Below are positions 42,344 to 51,067 of a stretch of 64,000 bases of DNA, piece after piece. The position numbers and the translations under genes are program-made. Positions within the stretch are counted from its first letter, which is position 1. Each line of letters opens with the position of its first letter. Location of the stretch: positions 4,836,001-4,900,000 of the forward strand of contig NZ_QUMQ01000001.1 of NCBI RefSeq assembly GCF_003387075.1, in the 5' to 3' direction. The notes beneath the pieces were generated by a model, which searched no databases, was not told where the DNA came from, and was given only the letters and a program-made list of their open reading frames with translations. The stretch comes from Asanoa ferruginea. Its GTDB lineage: Bacteria; Actinomycetota; Actinomycetes; Mycobacteriales; Micromonosporaceae.

Positions 42344-43104
42344 TGGGTGCGGGCCACGCGCACCCGCTCCACCTCGACCACGACAGCCGGATCCACCGGT
42401 TGCCGGCCGAGGTGAAGATCGTCGCGACCTTGCTGTTCACCATCGTCGTCGTCATCACCCCGCGCGAGATGTTCGTGGCCTTCGCCGGCTACCTCCTGCT
42501 TCTCGCGGTGGTGATGCTCCTCGCCCGGGTGCGCCCGCTCTGGCTGGCCAAGCGGGCCATGATCGAGCTGCCGTTCATCCTCCTCGCCATCGCGCTCCCG
42601 TTCGCCGGCCACGGCGAGCGGGTGCACTGGCTCGGCCTTTCGCTGTCGATCGACGGCCTGCACGGCGCCTGGAACATCTTCGCCAAGGGCACCCTCGGCG
42701 TGCTCGCCTCGCTCCTGCTTGCCGCCACCACGACCACCCGTGACCTGCTCGTCGGCCTCGACCGGCTGCACTGCCCACAGGTCTTCACCCAGATCGCGAC
42801 CTTCATGCTCCGATACCTCGACATCCTCGCCGACGACGCCCGCCGGATGCGCGTCGCGCGCCTCTCCCGCGGCTACGACCCCCGCTTCCTCTGGCAGGTC
42901 AAGGCGTTCGCGGTGGGCGTCGGTGCGCTGTTCATCCGCTCCTACGAACGCGGCGAGCGGGTCTACCTGGCCATGGTTTCCCGCGGCTACACCGGCAGCC
43001 TGCCGCGCCCCGAGGGCACGGCCGCCACCCAAGCCGATTGGGTACGCTCCGCGACCCTCCCGATCGCCGCCGGCGCGATCGCCCTCGTGGCGGTGCTCGC
43101 ATGA
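42343..43104 (+). CDS. cbiQ: ECF transporter T component, CbiQ/NikQ type
   Basis: A 253-residue transmembrane coupling protein. It carries two Ala-Arg-Gly-type coupling motifs, ARLSRGYDPR (about 168-177) and AMVSRGYTG (about 209-217), that link ATPases to the metal-binding subunit. Helices around IVATLLFTIVVVITP, LLLAVVMLL and PFILLAIALPF match the family. The N-terminal HAHPLHLDHDSRIH is His-rich and may help capture metal. Start overlaps the previous stop. Confidence 0.9.
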   Translation: MGAGHAHPLHLDHDSRIHRLPAEVKIVATLLFTIVVVITPREMFVAFAGYLLLLAVVMLLARVRPLWLAKRAMIELPFILLAIALPFAGHGERVHWLGLSLSIDGLHGAWNIFAKGTLGVLASLLLAATTTTRDLLVGLDRLHCPQVFTQIATFMLRYLDILADDARRMRVARLSRGYDPRFLWQVKAFAVGVGALFIRSYERGERVYLAMVSRGYTGSLPRPEGTAATQADWVRSATLPIAAGAIALVAVLA

Positions 43105-43157
43105 GCGAGCGAAGCGAGCGCAGCCGGCTCCGCGAGCGAAGCGAGCGCAGCCGGCTC
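43105..43157. repeat. 26-bp tandem direct repeat between cbiQ and cbiO genes
   Basis: Two exact 26-bp copies at 43105-43130 and 43132-43157 with a one-base spacer. The unit is built from GCGAGCGAAGCGAGCG followed by CAGCCGGCTC. It directly follows the cbiQ stop and precedes a 7-bp hairpin (43174-43180/43189-43195). The pattern resembles short intergenic REP-like sequences of actinobacteria. Confidence 0.85.
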
Positions 43158-43173
43158 AGTGGCCTGCGGGCAT

Positions 43174-43195
43174 GCCCCGCCGCGCGAAGCGGGGC
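43174..43195. repeat. Small hairpin before the ATPase gene
   Basis: GCCCCGC (43174-43180) and GCGGGGC (43189-43195) with an 8-nt CGCGCGAA loop, 6 bp before the cbiO ATG. It could limit translation of the ATPase relative to the membrane subunits or be part of the adjoining repeat element. Confidence 0.5.
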
Positions 43196-43201
43196 GAACG
43201 C

Positions 43202-43969
<768 letters not shown>

Positions 43970-44003
43970 GAATGGGGAGCCCGCGCGCGCGGGCTCCCCA
44001 TTC
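43970..44003. terminator. 34-bp perfect palindrome, bidirectional terminator
   Basis: Positions 43970-44003 read identically on both strands (GAATGGGGAGCCCGCGC and its complement). The sequence would fold as a 15-bp stem with a minimal GC loop. It lies between the convergent cbiO gene and the SRPBCC gene and serves both. Confidence 0.9.
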
Positions 44004-44017
44004 GATCAGAGGGTCAA

Positions 44018-44479
44018 TCAGGGCATCGGGCGGGCCACTTCGCCGCGCCAGCCGCCGGTCTCGTCGCCGCGGCCTTCGATGAACTCCTTGAACCGCTTGA
44101 GGTCGCCCTCGACCCGCCGGTCGACCATGCCCAGCTTGTCGCCGGCCTTCTCCAGCATGCCGTCGGGCTCGTACTCCATCTGCGCGGTCACCCGCGTGTG
44201 GTCGGCATCCAGCCGGTGGAAGGTCACCACGCCGGACTGCTTCGTGCCGTCTGTGGAGGTCCAGGCGACCCGCTCGTCGGGGAGTTGTTCGGTGATCCGG
44301 GCGTCGAACTCGCGCTTCACGCCGGCGATCTCGGCGCGCCAGTGCGTGGTGTTGTCGTCGAGTTGCCGGACTTCCTGGACCCCTTCCATGAAGCGGGGGA
44401 ACTCTTCGAACTGGGTCCATTGGTTGTAGGCGGTGCGTATCGGCACTGCTACATCGACAGACTTGGTTACGCCACTCAT
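44018..44479 (-). CDS. SRPBCC (cyclase/dehydrase-type) protein
   Basis: A 153-residue START-like beta-barrel protein. The opening KSVDVAVPIRTAYNQWTQFEEFPRFM is typical of the polyketide-cyclase/dehydrase (COQ10) group (first 20 residues of that stretch are diagnostic), followed by WRAEIAGVKREFDARI and the C-terminal helix LKRFKEFIEGR. Such actinobacterial proteins usually bind hydrophobic ligands and are stress-linked; no catalytic residues are visible. ATG 44479 follows an AGGAGG site by 8 bp. It is 28 bp downstream of the DUF2795 gene, probably in the same transcript. Confidence 0.85.
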   Translation of the reverse strand: MSGVTKSVDVAVPIRTAYNQWTQFEEFPRFMEGVQEVRQLDDNTTHWRAEIAGVKREFDARITEQLPDERVAWTSTDGTKQSGVVTFHRLDADHTRVTAQMEYEPDGMLEKAGDKLGMVDRRVEGDLKRFKEFIEGRGDETGGWRGEVARPMP

Positions 44480-44507
44480 GTGGCATGCCTCCTGCGTCTG
44501 CTGGGAT

Positions 44508-44918
44508 TCACCAGCGATGGGTCTCGTTGCGATGGCCGAGCGCGGCCCACGCCTCGGACACCGTCTGGAACTGGACTCCGGTGGGGAGCCGGTCGATCTC
44601 GGCGAGCACGTCGTCGGGCGCCTCGTTCTCCTCGGCCGCCCGGCGCAGATGGTCACGGTCAGCGGGCAGCACGGACCGGTTGATGAACCGCCCCAACCTG
44701 CTGCGCGACTCCACGTCCTCGGCCGTCATGCCCTGCGGCACGCCGGAACCGTCGTCGCCTTCCGGCACCATGCTCGCCTCGGGCTGGTCGTCGCCGGCCG
44801 GTTCGGCTTCGCGGAACTCCTCCGACCGGCCACCGGCGGTGCCCTTGACGATGCCGTCGACCTCGTGGGCCATTTCGTCGTCGACACGCGGACTGTGTTT
44901 TGCGTTGCCCCGTTCCAT
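44508..44918 (-). CDS. DUF2795 protein
   Basis: A 136-residue acidic, soluble protein. MERGNAKHSPRVDDEMAHEV is the conserved DUF2795 opening, and the C-terminal half (FINRSVLPADRDHLRRAA, APDDVLAEIDRLP, FQTVSEAWAALGH) has the domain's helical core. The middle 40 residues are low-complexity and rich in Asp, Glu and Gly. Function unknown; expressed with general-stress genes in related bacteria. A GGGTAG hexamer 10 bp upstream of the ATG and GTTT 15 bp farther fit a sigma-B-type promoter. Confidence 0.85.
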   Translation of the reverse strand: MERGNAKHSPRVDDEMAHEVDGIVKGTAGGRSEEFREAEPAGDDQPEASMVPEGDDGSGVPQGMTAEDVESRSRLGRFINRSVLPADRDHLRRAAEENEAPDDVLAEIDRLPTGVQFQTVSEAWAALGHRNETHRW

Positions 44919-44928
44919 GCGTTTTGGG

Positions 44929-44953
44929 CTACCCCCGGGTCGGGGAGCTAAAC
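44929..44953 (-). promoter_or_regulatory. Candidate sigma-B-type promoter of the DUF2795-SRPBCC pair
   Basis: On the minus strand GTTT (44953-44950) is followed after 15 bp by GGGTAG (44934-44929), close to GNNT-N14/16-GGGTAC/T. The predicted start point falls about 4 bp before the ATG at 44918, giving a nearly leaderless transcript. Confidence 0.5.
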
Positions 44954-44975
44954 CGACCCATCCGCCCCAACTGCC

Positions 44976-45941
44976 TCAGTCGGCCGGCGTACGCGGCGGC
45001 AACACGGGGTCGGCGACCTTCTCCGCACCCGCCTGCAACTCCCGCCCGCGCTGCACCTCGGCGTTGACCTCGACGCCGAACAGCACCGCCGAGTTGACCA
45101 GGTAGATCCAGACCAGAAAGGCGATCACGGCGCCGAGACTGCCGTACGTCTTGTCGTAGGAATTGAAATTCGCCACGTAGAGGCCGAAGCCGAACGAGGC
45201 CACGCCGGTTACGAGCAGGGCGACGAAGCCGCCCACGGTCAGCCAGCGGAACCGGGGCTGTCGCACGTTGGGCGCGATCCAGAACAGCATCGCGAGCAGC
45301 AGCATGGCGATCAACAGAAGCACCGGCCACTTGGCGATCGACCAGGCCAACTGGGGTGCGCCGCCGAGGCTGAGCCGGTCGCCGATCGCGGTGGTCACCG
45401 GCCCGCTCACGATCAGCATCACCACCACGACGGCGAGCAGCAGCAGGGCCGCGACGGTCAGCAGGATCTGCAGCGGGCGCAGCTTCCAGAACGGCCGGCC
45501 CTCTTCGACGCCGTAGATGGCGTTGGACGCGCGGGTGAATCCGCCGACGAACCCGGACGCGGACCAGATCGCGGAGAGGAGGCCGACGCTCAGCAGCACG
45601 CCGGCCGAGCTCTTCTGCCCGACCACCTGACCGATCGCGTCGGTCACCCCGTCCTTCTCGACCAGCGACTTGGCGCCCATGTCGCGCAGCAGGCCGACCA
45701 CCGTGTCGACCGTCTGGTCGCCCGAGGAGACGAGGTTGACCAGCGCGACCACCACGATCGCCGACGGGAAGAGCGCCAGCACCGAGTAGTAGGTCAGGCT
45801 GGCCGCCCAGTCCGAGCAGTTGTCCTTGACGAAGCCCTTGCCGGCGCGGGCCAGCACACCGCGCCAGGTGCGCCAGTTGAGCTGCCTGACCCGGCGCGGC
45901 AGCGCCGCGGGGTCGAAGTCGAGACCGGCCGTGGTCGCCAT
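44976..45941 (-). CDS. YihY/virulence factor BrkB family membrane protein
   Basis: A 321-residue inner-membrane protein with six predicted helices. Family hallmarks are DNCSDWAASLTYYSVLALFP (about residues 41-60), LLSAIWSASGFVGGF with ASNAIYGVEEGRPFWKLR after it, and GSLGAVIAFLVWIYLVNSAV (about 268-287). The N-terminal 40 and C-terminal 30 residues are cytoplasmic and charged. Despite older labels as ribonuclease BN, the family's function is unknown. ATG 45941 has a GAGAGGCGG site. A sigma-B-like promoter precedes it at 46009-46034. Confidence 0.9.
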   Translation of the reverse strand: MATTAGLDFDPAALPRRVRQLNWRTWRGVLARAGKGFVKDNCSDWAASLTYYSVLALFPSAIVVVALVNLVSSGDQTVDTVVGLLRDMGAKSLVEKDGVTDAIGQVVGQKSSAGVLLSVGLLSAIWSASGFVGGFTRASNAIYGVEEGRPFWKLRPLQILLTVAALLLLAVVVVMLIVSGPVTTAIGDRLSLGGAPQLAWSIAKWPVLLLIAMLLLAMLFWIAPNVRQPRFRWLTVGGFVALLVTGVASFGFGLYVANFNSYDKTYGSLGAVIAFLVWIYLVNSAVLFGVEVNAEVQRGRELQAGAEKVADPVLPPRTPAD

Positions 45942-46008
45942 GCGTCCGCCTCTCACGCCGGCCCCCGGCGGTCTGCCCGATGGGGCATCACTACGAGCGG
46001 TGACCTCC

Positions 46009-46034
46009 GTACCCAGGGCAACGGCATCACAAAC
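46009..46034 (-). promoter_or_regulatory. Sigma-B-type promoter of the YihY/BrkB gene
   Basis: On the minus strand GTTT (46034-46031), 16-bp spacer, GGGTAC (46014-46009). This matches the streptomycete sigma-B consensus exactly and is the strongest of three such elements in the window. The predicted leader is about 60 nt. Confidence 0.65.
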
Positions 46035-46054
46035 AGCGGCATAGGGTCGCTGTC

Positions 46055-47644
46055 GTGAGCACGCAGGCAGCGGACGCGATCGTCATCGGGGCCGGCCACA
46101 ACGGGCTCGTCGCGGCAAACGAACTGGCCGACGCGGGGTGGAGCGTCGTGGTCGTCGAGGCGACCGGGGTGCCCGGCGGCGCGGTGCGCAGCGCCGAGGT
46201 GACCGCTCCGGGCTACCGCAACGACCTGTTCAGCTCGTTCTACCCCCTGGGCTTCGTCTCGCCCGCGCTGACGGCGCTCGACCTGGGTGAACACGGCCTG
46301 CGCTGGCGGCACGCGCCCGACGTGCTCGCCCACGTGCTGCCCGACGGCCGGGTCGCGCGGCTGCACCGCGACGTCGAGATCACCGCCGCGAGCCTCGACG
46401 AGTTCGCGCCCGGCGACGGCGACCGCTGGCGGGCCGCGTTCGCGGCGTGGCGGCCGGTCGCCGACCCGCTCGTGCGCGCGTTGTTGACACCCTTTCCACC
46501 GGTACGCGCCAGCGCCGAGTTGCTGCGCGGCGAGGGGGTGGCCGGCGCGCTGCGGTTGGCCCGGCGGCTGGTCCTGCCCGTCCGCGCGCTGGGCCGCGAG
46601 ATGTTCGCCGGCGAGGGCGGCCCGCTGCTGCTGGCCGGCTGCGCGCTGCACACCGACCTGTCGCCCGAGGATGCCGGCGGCGGCTTCTTCGGCTGGCTGC
46701 TGGCGATGCTCGGTCAGCAGGTCGGCTGGCCGGTGCCGGAAGGCGGCGCCCAGCGGATCACCGACGCGCTGGTGGCCCGCCTCGAGGAGCGCGGCGGCCG
46801 GATCGTCTACGGCGCGCCCGCCGACCGGGTGCTGATCGCCCGCGGCCGGGCGATGGGCGTGCGGGCCGGTGGCGACCTCTACCGGGCACACCGGGCGGTG
46901 CTCGCCGACGTGCCCGCACCGGCGCTCTACCTCGACCTGGTCGGCGCCGCGCACCTGCCGCCCCGCCTGGTCGAAGACCTCGAACACTTCCGGTGGGACG
47001 GCTCGACGGTCAAGGTCGACTGGGCGCTGTCGGGCCCGATACCGTGGCGCAACCCCGCGGCAGCCGGCGCCGGCACCGTCCACCTCGACGCCGACCTCAA
47101 CGGCCTGAGCCGCTACGCCGCCGACCTGGCTTCGGGCGACCTCCCCGCGCGGCCGTTCCTGCTGGCCGGGCAGATGACCACCAGCGACCCGGGCCGGTCG
47201 CCGGCCGGCACGGAGTCGCTCTGGGCCTACACGCATCTGCCGTTCCGCACGCAGTGGCATGCCGAGGAGATCGCCGCGCACGTCGAGCGGATGGAAGCCG
47301 TACTCGAAGAGCACGCGCCCGGTTTCCGCGCCCTGGTCGTCGGCCGCCACGTCGCCGGTCCGGCCGAGTTGCACGGCGCCAACCCGAGCCTGGTCGGCGG
47401 CACCCTCGGCGGCGGCACGGCGGCCGCCTACCAGCAACTCTTCCTGCGCCCGGTGCCCGGCCTGGGCCGGCCCGACACCCCGGTCGACCGGCTGTTCCTG
47501 GCCAGTTCGTCGGCACACCCCGGCGGCGGCGTGCACGGCGCACCCGGGCACAACGCCGCCCGGGCCGCCCTGGTCAGGGCCGGTCGCGCCGGCTCGGCCT
47601 ACGCGGCCGCGGTCGGCGCCGCGCACCGCGCGATCTACCGGTGA
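46055..47644 (+). CDS. FAD-dependent oxidoreductase (phytoene desaturase/PYROXD2-like)
   Basis: A 529-residue flavoprotein. The FAD-binding Rossmann motif is VIGAGHNGLVAANELADAG (residues 9-27), followed by GWSVVVVEA; the C-terminal end has the second dinucleotide segment SSAHPGGGVHGAPGHNAA (about 488-505). This Pro-Gly-Gly-Gly-Val pattern is typical of CrtI-related and PYROXD2-like enzymes. No carotenoid genes are nearby, so a carotenoid role is not supported. Start GTG 46055 lies about 8 bp after TAGGGT, suggesting a short or absent leader. It is divergent from the BrkB-family gene. Confidence 0.88.
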   Translation: MSTQAADAIVIGAGHNGLVAANELADAGWSVVVVEATGVPGGAVRSAEVTAPGYRNDLFSSFYPLGFVSPALTALDLGEHGLRWRHAPDVLAHVLPDGRVARLHRDVEITAASLDEFAPGDGDRWRAAFAAWRPVADPLVRALLTPFPPVRASAELLRGEGVAGALRLARRLVLPVRALGREMFAGEGGPLLLAGCALHTDLSPEDAGGGFFGWLLAMLGQQVGWPVPEGGAQRITDALVARLEERGGRIVYGAPADRVLIARGRAMGVRAGGDLYRAHRAVLADVPAPALYLDLVGAAHLPPRLVEDLEHFRWDGSTVKVDWALSGPIPWRNPAAAGAGTVHLDADLNGLSRYAADLASGDLPARPFLLAGQMTTSDPGRSPAGTESLWAYTHLPFRTQWHAEEIAAHVERMEAVLEEHAPGFRALVVGRHVAGPAELHGANPSLVGGTLGGGTAAAYQQLFLRPVPGLGRPDTPVDRLFLASSSAHPGGGVHGAPGHNAARAALVRAGRAGSAYAAAVGAAHRAIYR

Positions 47645-47807
47645 GGATGGGGCATGCGGTGCTGGTGATGTTTAGCGCCGCGCAGCGCGGGAAGCTCTGA
47701 GCCCTGGCGGGGAGGTGTTGCACCGAATGAGCCGACACGGCCGGTCCGGATCATCGGGAAAGCCGGATTTGAGTGGGTACGCAGATCCGGCGCGGGAGGA
47801 TGAACGC

Positions 47808-49010
47808 ATGCGCATCGCGATGATCTCCGAGCATGCCGATCCGTCCGACGGGGCGGCGATCGGCGGCCGCGGTGCGTTCGTCGGCGACCTGTCGGCCGCG
47901 CTCGCCGCCGCCGGCAACGAGGTCCGCGTCTACACCCGCCGGGCTGCCGAAGACGGCGCCGAGATGACCAGGGAACGCGAGGGCGTCGACGTCATCCGGG
48001 TGCCCGCCGGCCCCGCCCGGCCCTTGTCGGATGAGGAGCTGCTCCCGTACACGAAGGATTTCTCCCGTTGGCTCGTCGACCGCTGGCGCGGTGACGGCTG
48101 GATCCCCGAGGTGGCGCACGCGCACTTCTGGACCAGCGGGCTGGCCGCGATCACGGCCGGGCGGCAGACCGGCGTGCCGATCGTGCAGAGCTATCACGAG
48201 CTGGGTTCGGCCGCGCGGCGCAACGACGTCTTCGCGGGCCCGCCGCAGCGGATCGGCTACGAGCGGGTGCTCGGCCGCGCGGTCGACCGGGTCGTCGCCC
48301 AGAGCCAGGACGAACTGCGCGAACTTGTCCGGATGGGCGTCCCGCGGGCCCGCCTGGTGCTGATCCCGGGCGGCGTCGACGACGACCTGTTCCAGCCCGA
48401 AGGCCCGGCACAGCAGCGCGGCGCCCGCCGGCGGCTGCTCTCGGTCGGCGCGCTGACCGCCCGCAAGGGCCACCAGGACCTGATCTCCGCGCTGCGCCTC
48501 GTCCCCGACGCCGAATGCGTCGTGGTCGGCGGCCCGCCCGCTTCGGCACTCGGCGACGACCCCGGCGCGCGGGAGTTGCGCGACCTGGCCGACCGCTACG
48601 ACGTGGGCGACCGGGTCCACCTGGTCGGCGGCGTCCCGCGCCGCGAGATGCCGCTCTGGTATCGCTCCGCCGACCTGCTGGTGGCCGCACCCTGGTACGA
48701 GCCGTTCGGCCTCAGCCCACTCGAGGCGATGGCCTGCGGCGTCCCGGTCATCGGCACCGCGGTCGGCGGCATCGCCGAGACGGTGGTCGAGGGACTGACC
48801 GGGGACCTGGTCGCACAGCGCGACCCGCGCGCCCTGGGCACGGCGATCCGCCGCCTGCTGGGCGACCCGGTGCGCCACCTGGCCTACGCCACCGCGGCCA
48901 TCGACCGGGCCCGCCAGGTCTACTCGTGGAAGCGCGTGGCCTCGCAGTTGACCGCGGCCTACTCGGCGCTGTCCGGCCTACGCACCCGTCCCAGCGGCGC
49001 CGTCGCCTGA
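47808..49010 (+). CDS. GT4-family glycosyltransferase
   Basis: A 400-residue GT-B glycosyltransferase. The N-terminal acceptor domain opens with IAMISEHADP and carries GGRGAFVGDLSAALAAAG (nucleotide-sugar loop); the C-terminal donor domain has LVLIPGGVDDDLFQP, SVGALTARKGHQDL, and the EPFGLSPLEAMACGVPVIGT (E-x7-E) sugar-nucleotide site (about residues 303-322). It probably acts at the inner membrane face in glycolipid or glycan synthesis; donor and acceptor are unknown. ATG 47808 follows GGGAGGA by 7 bp. The 163-bp gap upstream has a GGGTAC at 47775 but no matching -35. Confidence 0.9.
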   Translation: MRIAMISEHADPSDGAAIGGRGAFVGDLSAALAAAGNEVRVYTRRAAEDGAEMTREREGVDVIRVPAGPARPLSDEELLPYTKDFSRWLVDRWRGDGWIPEVAHAHFWTSGLAAITAGRQTGVPIVQSYHELGSAARRNDVFAGPPQRIGYERVLGRAVDRVVAQSQDELRELVRMGVPRARLVLIPGGVDDDLFQPEGPAQQRGARRRLLSVGALTARKGHQDLISALRLVPDAECVVVGGPPASALGDDPGARELRDLADRYDVGDRVHLVGGVPRREMPLWYRSADLLVAAPWYEPFGLSPLEAMACGVPVIGTAVGGIAETVVEGLTGDLVAQRDPRALGTAIRRLLGDPVRHLAYATAAIDRARQVYSWKRVASQLTAAYSALSGLRTRPSGAVA

Positions 49011-49024
49011 CCTAGGCTGGCGGC

Positions 49025-49759
49025 GTGCTGAGTCAGGTCGCGGCGGGTGTGCTGGTCCACGAGAGCGAGTTCGTGCAGAGCAACGCCGTTGTGGTGGAAG
49101 GCCGCGCCGGCGTGCTGCTCATCGACCCCGGGGTGCAGGAGCAGGAAATGGCCTGCCTGGCCGACGACCTGTCGGGGCAGACCGTGGTGGCCGGCTTCTC
49201 GACCCATCCACATTGGGATCACCTGCTCTGGCACCCGCGGTTCGGCGACGCGCCGCGTTACGGCACTGCCCGGTGCGCGGCCACGGCGCGGGACCGGTTG
49301 TCGGACCCGGGCGTGAAGGCCCGCATCACCGCCCAGCTGATCCCACCGGAATTCGCGGACAAGGTGTCGCTCGACCTGCTGGGCGACATCACCGCACTGC
49401 CAGCTTCGACGATCCCATGGGATGGTCCGCGAATCCGGATCATCGAGCACCAGGCGCACGCCGCGGGCCACGCAGCACTGCTCATCCCAGATCGCGGGGT
49501 GCTGGTCGCCGGCGACATGCTCTCCGACGTCCTGGTCCCGATGCTCGACGTGCACGGCAGCGAAGACCCGGTCGACGACTACCTGGCGGCGCTGCGGCTG
49601 CTGGAGGCCGTGGCGGGCGACGTCGCGGTCTTCGTGCCCGGGCACGGATCGGTCGGCGGAGCCGATCAGATGCGGGCCCGGATCGAGTTGGACCGGGCGT
49701 ACGTGCTCGGCCTGCGTGACGGCCAGGTTCCCGACGACCCGCGTGGCAATCCGCGTTAG
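49025..49759 (+). CDS. MBL-fold metallohydrolase
   Basis: A 244-residue metallo-beta-lactamase-fold hydrolase with the zinc motif STHPHWDHLLW (about residues 59-69, HxHxDH), a later His in QAHAAGH (about 143), the bridging Asp in LVAGDMLSD (about 161), and PGHGS near residue 205. It is related to broad-specificity thioesterase or lactonase members; no substrate can be assigned. The GTG start is 14 bp after the glycosyltransferase stop, so the two may be co-transcribed. Confidence 0.88.
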   Translation: MLSQVAAGVLVHESEFVQSNAVVVEGRAGVLLIDPGVQEQEMACLADDLSGQTVVAGFSTHPHWDHLLWHPRFGDAPRYGTARCAATARDRLSDPGVKARITAQLIPPEFADKVSLDLLGDITALPASTIPWDGPRIRIIEHQAHAAGHAALLIPDRGVLVAGDMLSDVLVPMLDVHGSEDPVDDYLAALRLLEAVAGDVAVFVPGHGSVGGADQMRARIELDRAYVLGLRDGQVPDDPRGNPR

Positions 49760-49807
49760 GCGGCTCGCATATATACCGTCATCCATCGATGCGTGGTAGA
49801 AAACTTC

Positions 49808-51067
49808 ATGAGCATCGATGCGGCCGGAAGAATCCTTCGACGATCGACCGTCGCCAGGCTCGCCGGGATGGCGGTGATGGCCGCGGCGTTTCTGATGGTG
49901 CCGGCCTCGGGAGTGGCGGTGGCCGCGACGCCGCCGCAGCCGGGGACGTTCGTCGGGCGCGGGTTCGACACCTGCGCCGCGCCGTCGCAGTCGGCGATGA
50001 ACGCCTGGCGGGCCAACTCGCCCTACCGGGCCGTCGGGATCTACATCAGCGGTGGCAGCCGGTCGTGCGCGCAGCCCAACCTGACCGCGACCTGGGTCAG
50101 CAACCAGGTGGCCAACGGCTGGCGGCTGATCCCGATCGAGTTGGGCTACCAGGCGCCGTGCGGCACGCGTACGCCGAAGATGTCGGCCAACGCCGTCACC
50201 GCCCGCACGCAGGGCGGCACCGCCGCCGACAGTGCCGTCAGCGCCGCGCAGGCCCTGGGGATCGGGGCCGGCAGCACGATCTACAACGACATCGAGGCCT
50301 ACCCGTCCAACGCCTCGTGCCGGGCCGCCGTGCTCTCGTTCCTGTCCGGGTGGACGCAGCGGCTGCACACCCGCGGCTACCTCGCCGGCATGTATTCCAG
50401 CGGTTCGTCCGGCATCCGCGACGTCTGCGACGCCTATGACGACCCCGCGTACACCCGGCTCGACCAGATCTGGATCGCCTGGTGGAACGGCGTGGCCGAC
50501 ACGGATGGCGGCAGCTACTGCGCCGACGACCGTTATGCCAATCACCAACGGCTGCACCAGTACGCGGGCGAGGTCACCGAGACCTGGGGCGGCGTGACGA
50601 TCCACATCGACCGGAACTACCTCGACGTGAGCACCGACCAGGGGCCGCCACCGGAGGGGGAGTGGACCACCACCGTCGACAACACCGGGGCGGGTTTCAC
50701 CGCGAGCGCCAACTGGGGTACGTCGGCCTTCTCGGCACAGCGGTTCGGCGCCGACTACCGGTTCGCCAGCCCGGTCTCGGCGAGCGACGTCGCCTGGTAT
50801 GCCGCGACCACGCCGGCGGCCGGGTCCTACTCGGTCGAGGTCTGGTATCCGGCTGACCCGGGCTACAACAACCAGACGCCCTTCATCGTCGCCGCCGCGA
50901 CCGGCAACCAGACGGTGACGGTCAACCAGCGCACGGGCGGTGGGCAGTGGGTGCCACTCGGCGTCTTCACCCTCCCGGCCGGCGCCGGCAACAAGGTCGG
51001 CGTGAGCCGTTGGACCAGCGGCACCGGCTATGTCATCGCCGACGCCGTGCGCCTCACCCGGCGCTGA
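49808..51067 (+). CDS. Secreted DUF1906 glycoside hydrolase-like protein with golvesin-type C-terminal domain
   Basis: A 419-residue exported protein. Signal peptide to about residue 40 (AAA). The DUF1906 (Rv2525c-like) domain (about 46-275) has GRGFDTCAAPSQSAMNAW, VGIYISGG, PIELGYQAPC, YNDIEAYP and IDRNYLD, the GH25-like TIM-barrel pattern with acidic active-site residues. After a Pro-rich linker comes a beta-sandwich of about 135 residues (ASANWGTSAF, GSYSVEVWYPA, VPLGVFTLPAG, VIADAVRL) of the golvesin/xanthan-lyase C-terminal type. A cell-wall substrate is plausible. ATG 49808 is weak; GTG 49793 is an alternative. Two CATCGATGCG copies (49784, 49813) flank the start. Confidence 0.85.
   Translation: MSIDAAGRILRRSTVARLAGMAVMAAAFLMVPASGVAVAATPPQPGTFVGRGFDTCAAPSQSAMNAWRANSPYRAVGIYISGGSRSCAQPNLTATWVSNQVANGWRLIPIELGYQAPCGTRTPKMSANAVTARTQGGTAADSAVSAAQALGIGAGSTIYNDIEAYPSNASCRAAVLSFLSGWTQRLHTRGYLAGMYSSGSSGIRDVCDAYDDPAYTRLDQIWIAWWNGVADTDGGSYCADDRYANHQRLHQYAGEVTETWGGVTIHIDRNYLDVSTDQGPPPEGEWTTTVDNTGAGFTASANWGTSAFSAQRFGADYRFASPVSASDVAWYAATTPAAGSYSVEVWYPADPGYNNQTPFIVAAATGNQTVTVNQRTGGGQWVPLGVFTLPAGAGNKVGVSRWTSGTGYVIADAVRLTRR

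Noticed and set aside
43105-43157. CRISPR array start
   Set aside because: Only two 26-bp copies with a one-base spacer and no cas genes; a tandem repeat, not repeat-spacer units.
46055-47644. Carotenoid biosynthesis locus (phytoene desaturase)
   Set aside because: The flavoprotein is CrtI-like only in fold motifs; no crtB, crtE or other carotenoid genes are in the window.
47775-47780. GGGTAC before the glycosyltransferase as a fourth sigma-B promoter
   Set aside because: No GNNT element 14-16 bp upstream; the hexamer alone is common in this GC-rich DNA.
49784-49822. CATCGATGCG direct repeats flanking the DUF1906 start as attachment or target-site duplication
   Set aside because: Ten-base copies 29 bp apart with one inside coding sequence; no mobile-element genes or terminal inverted repeats.
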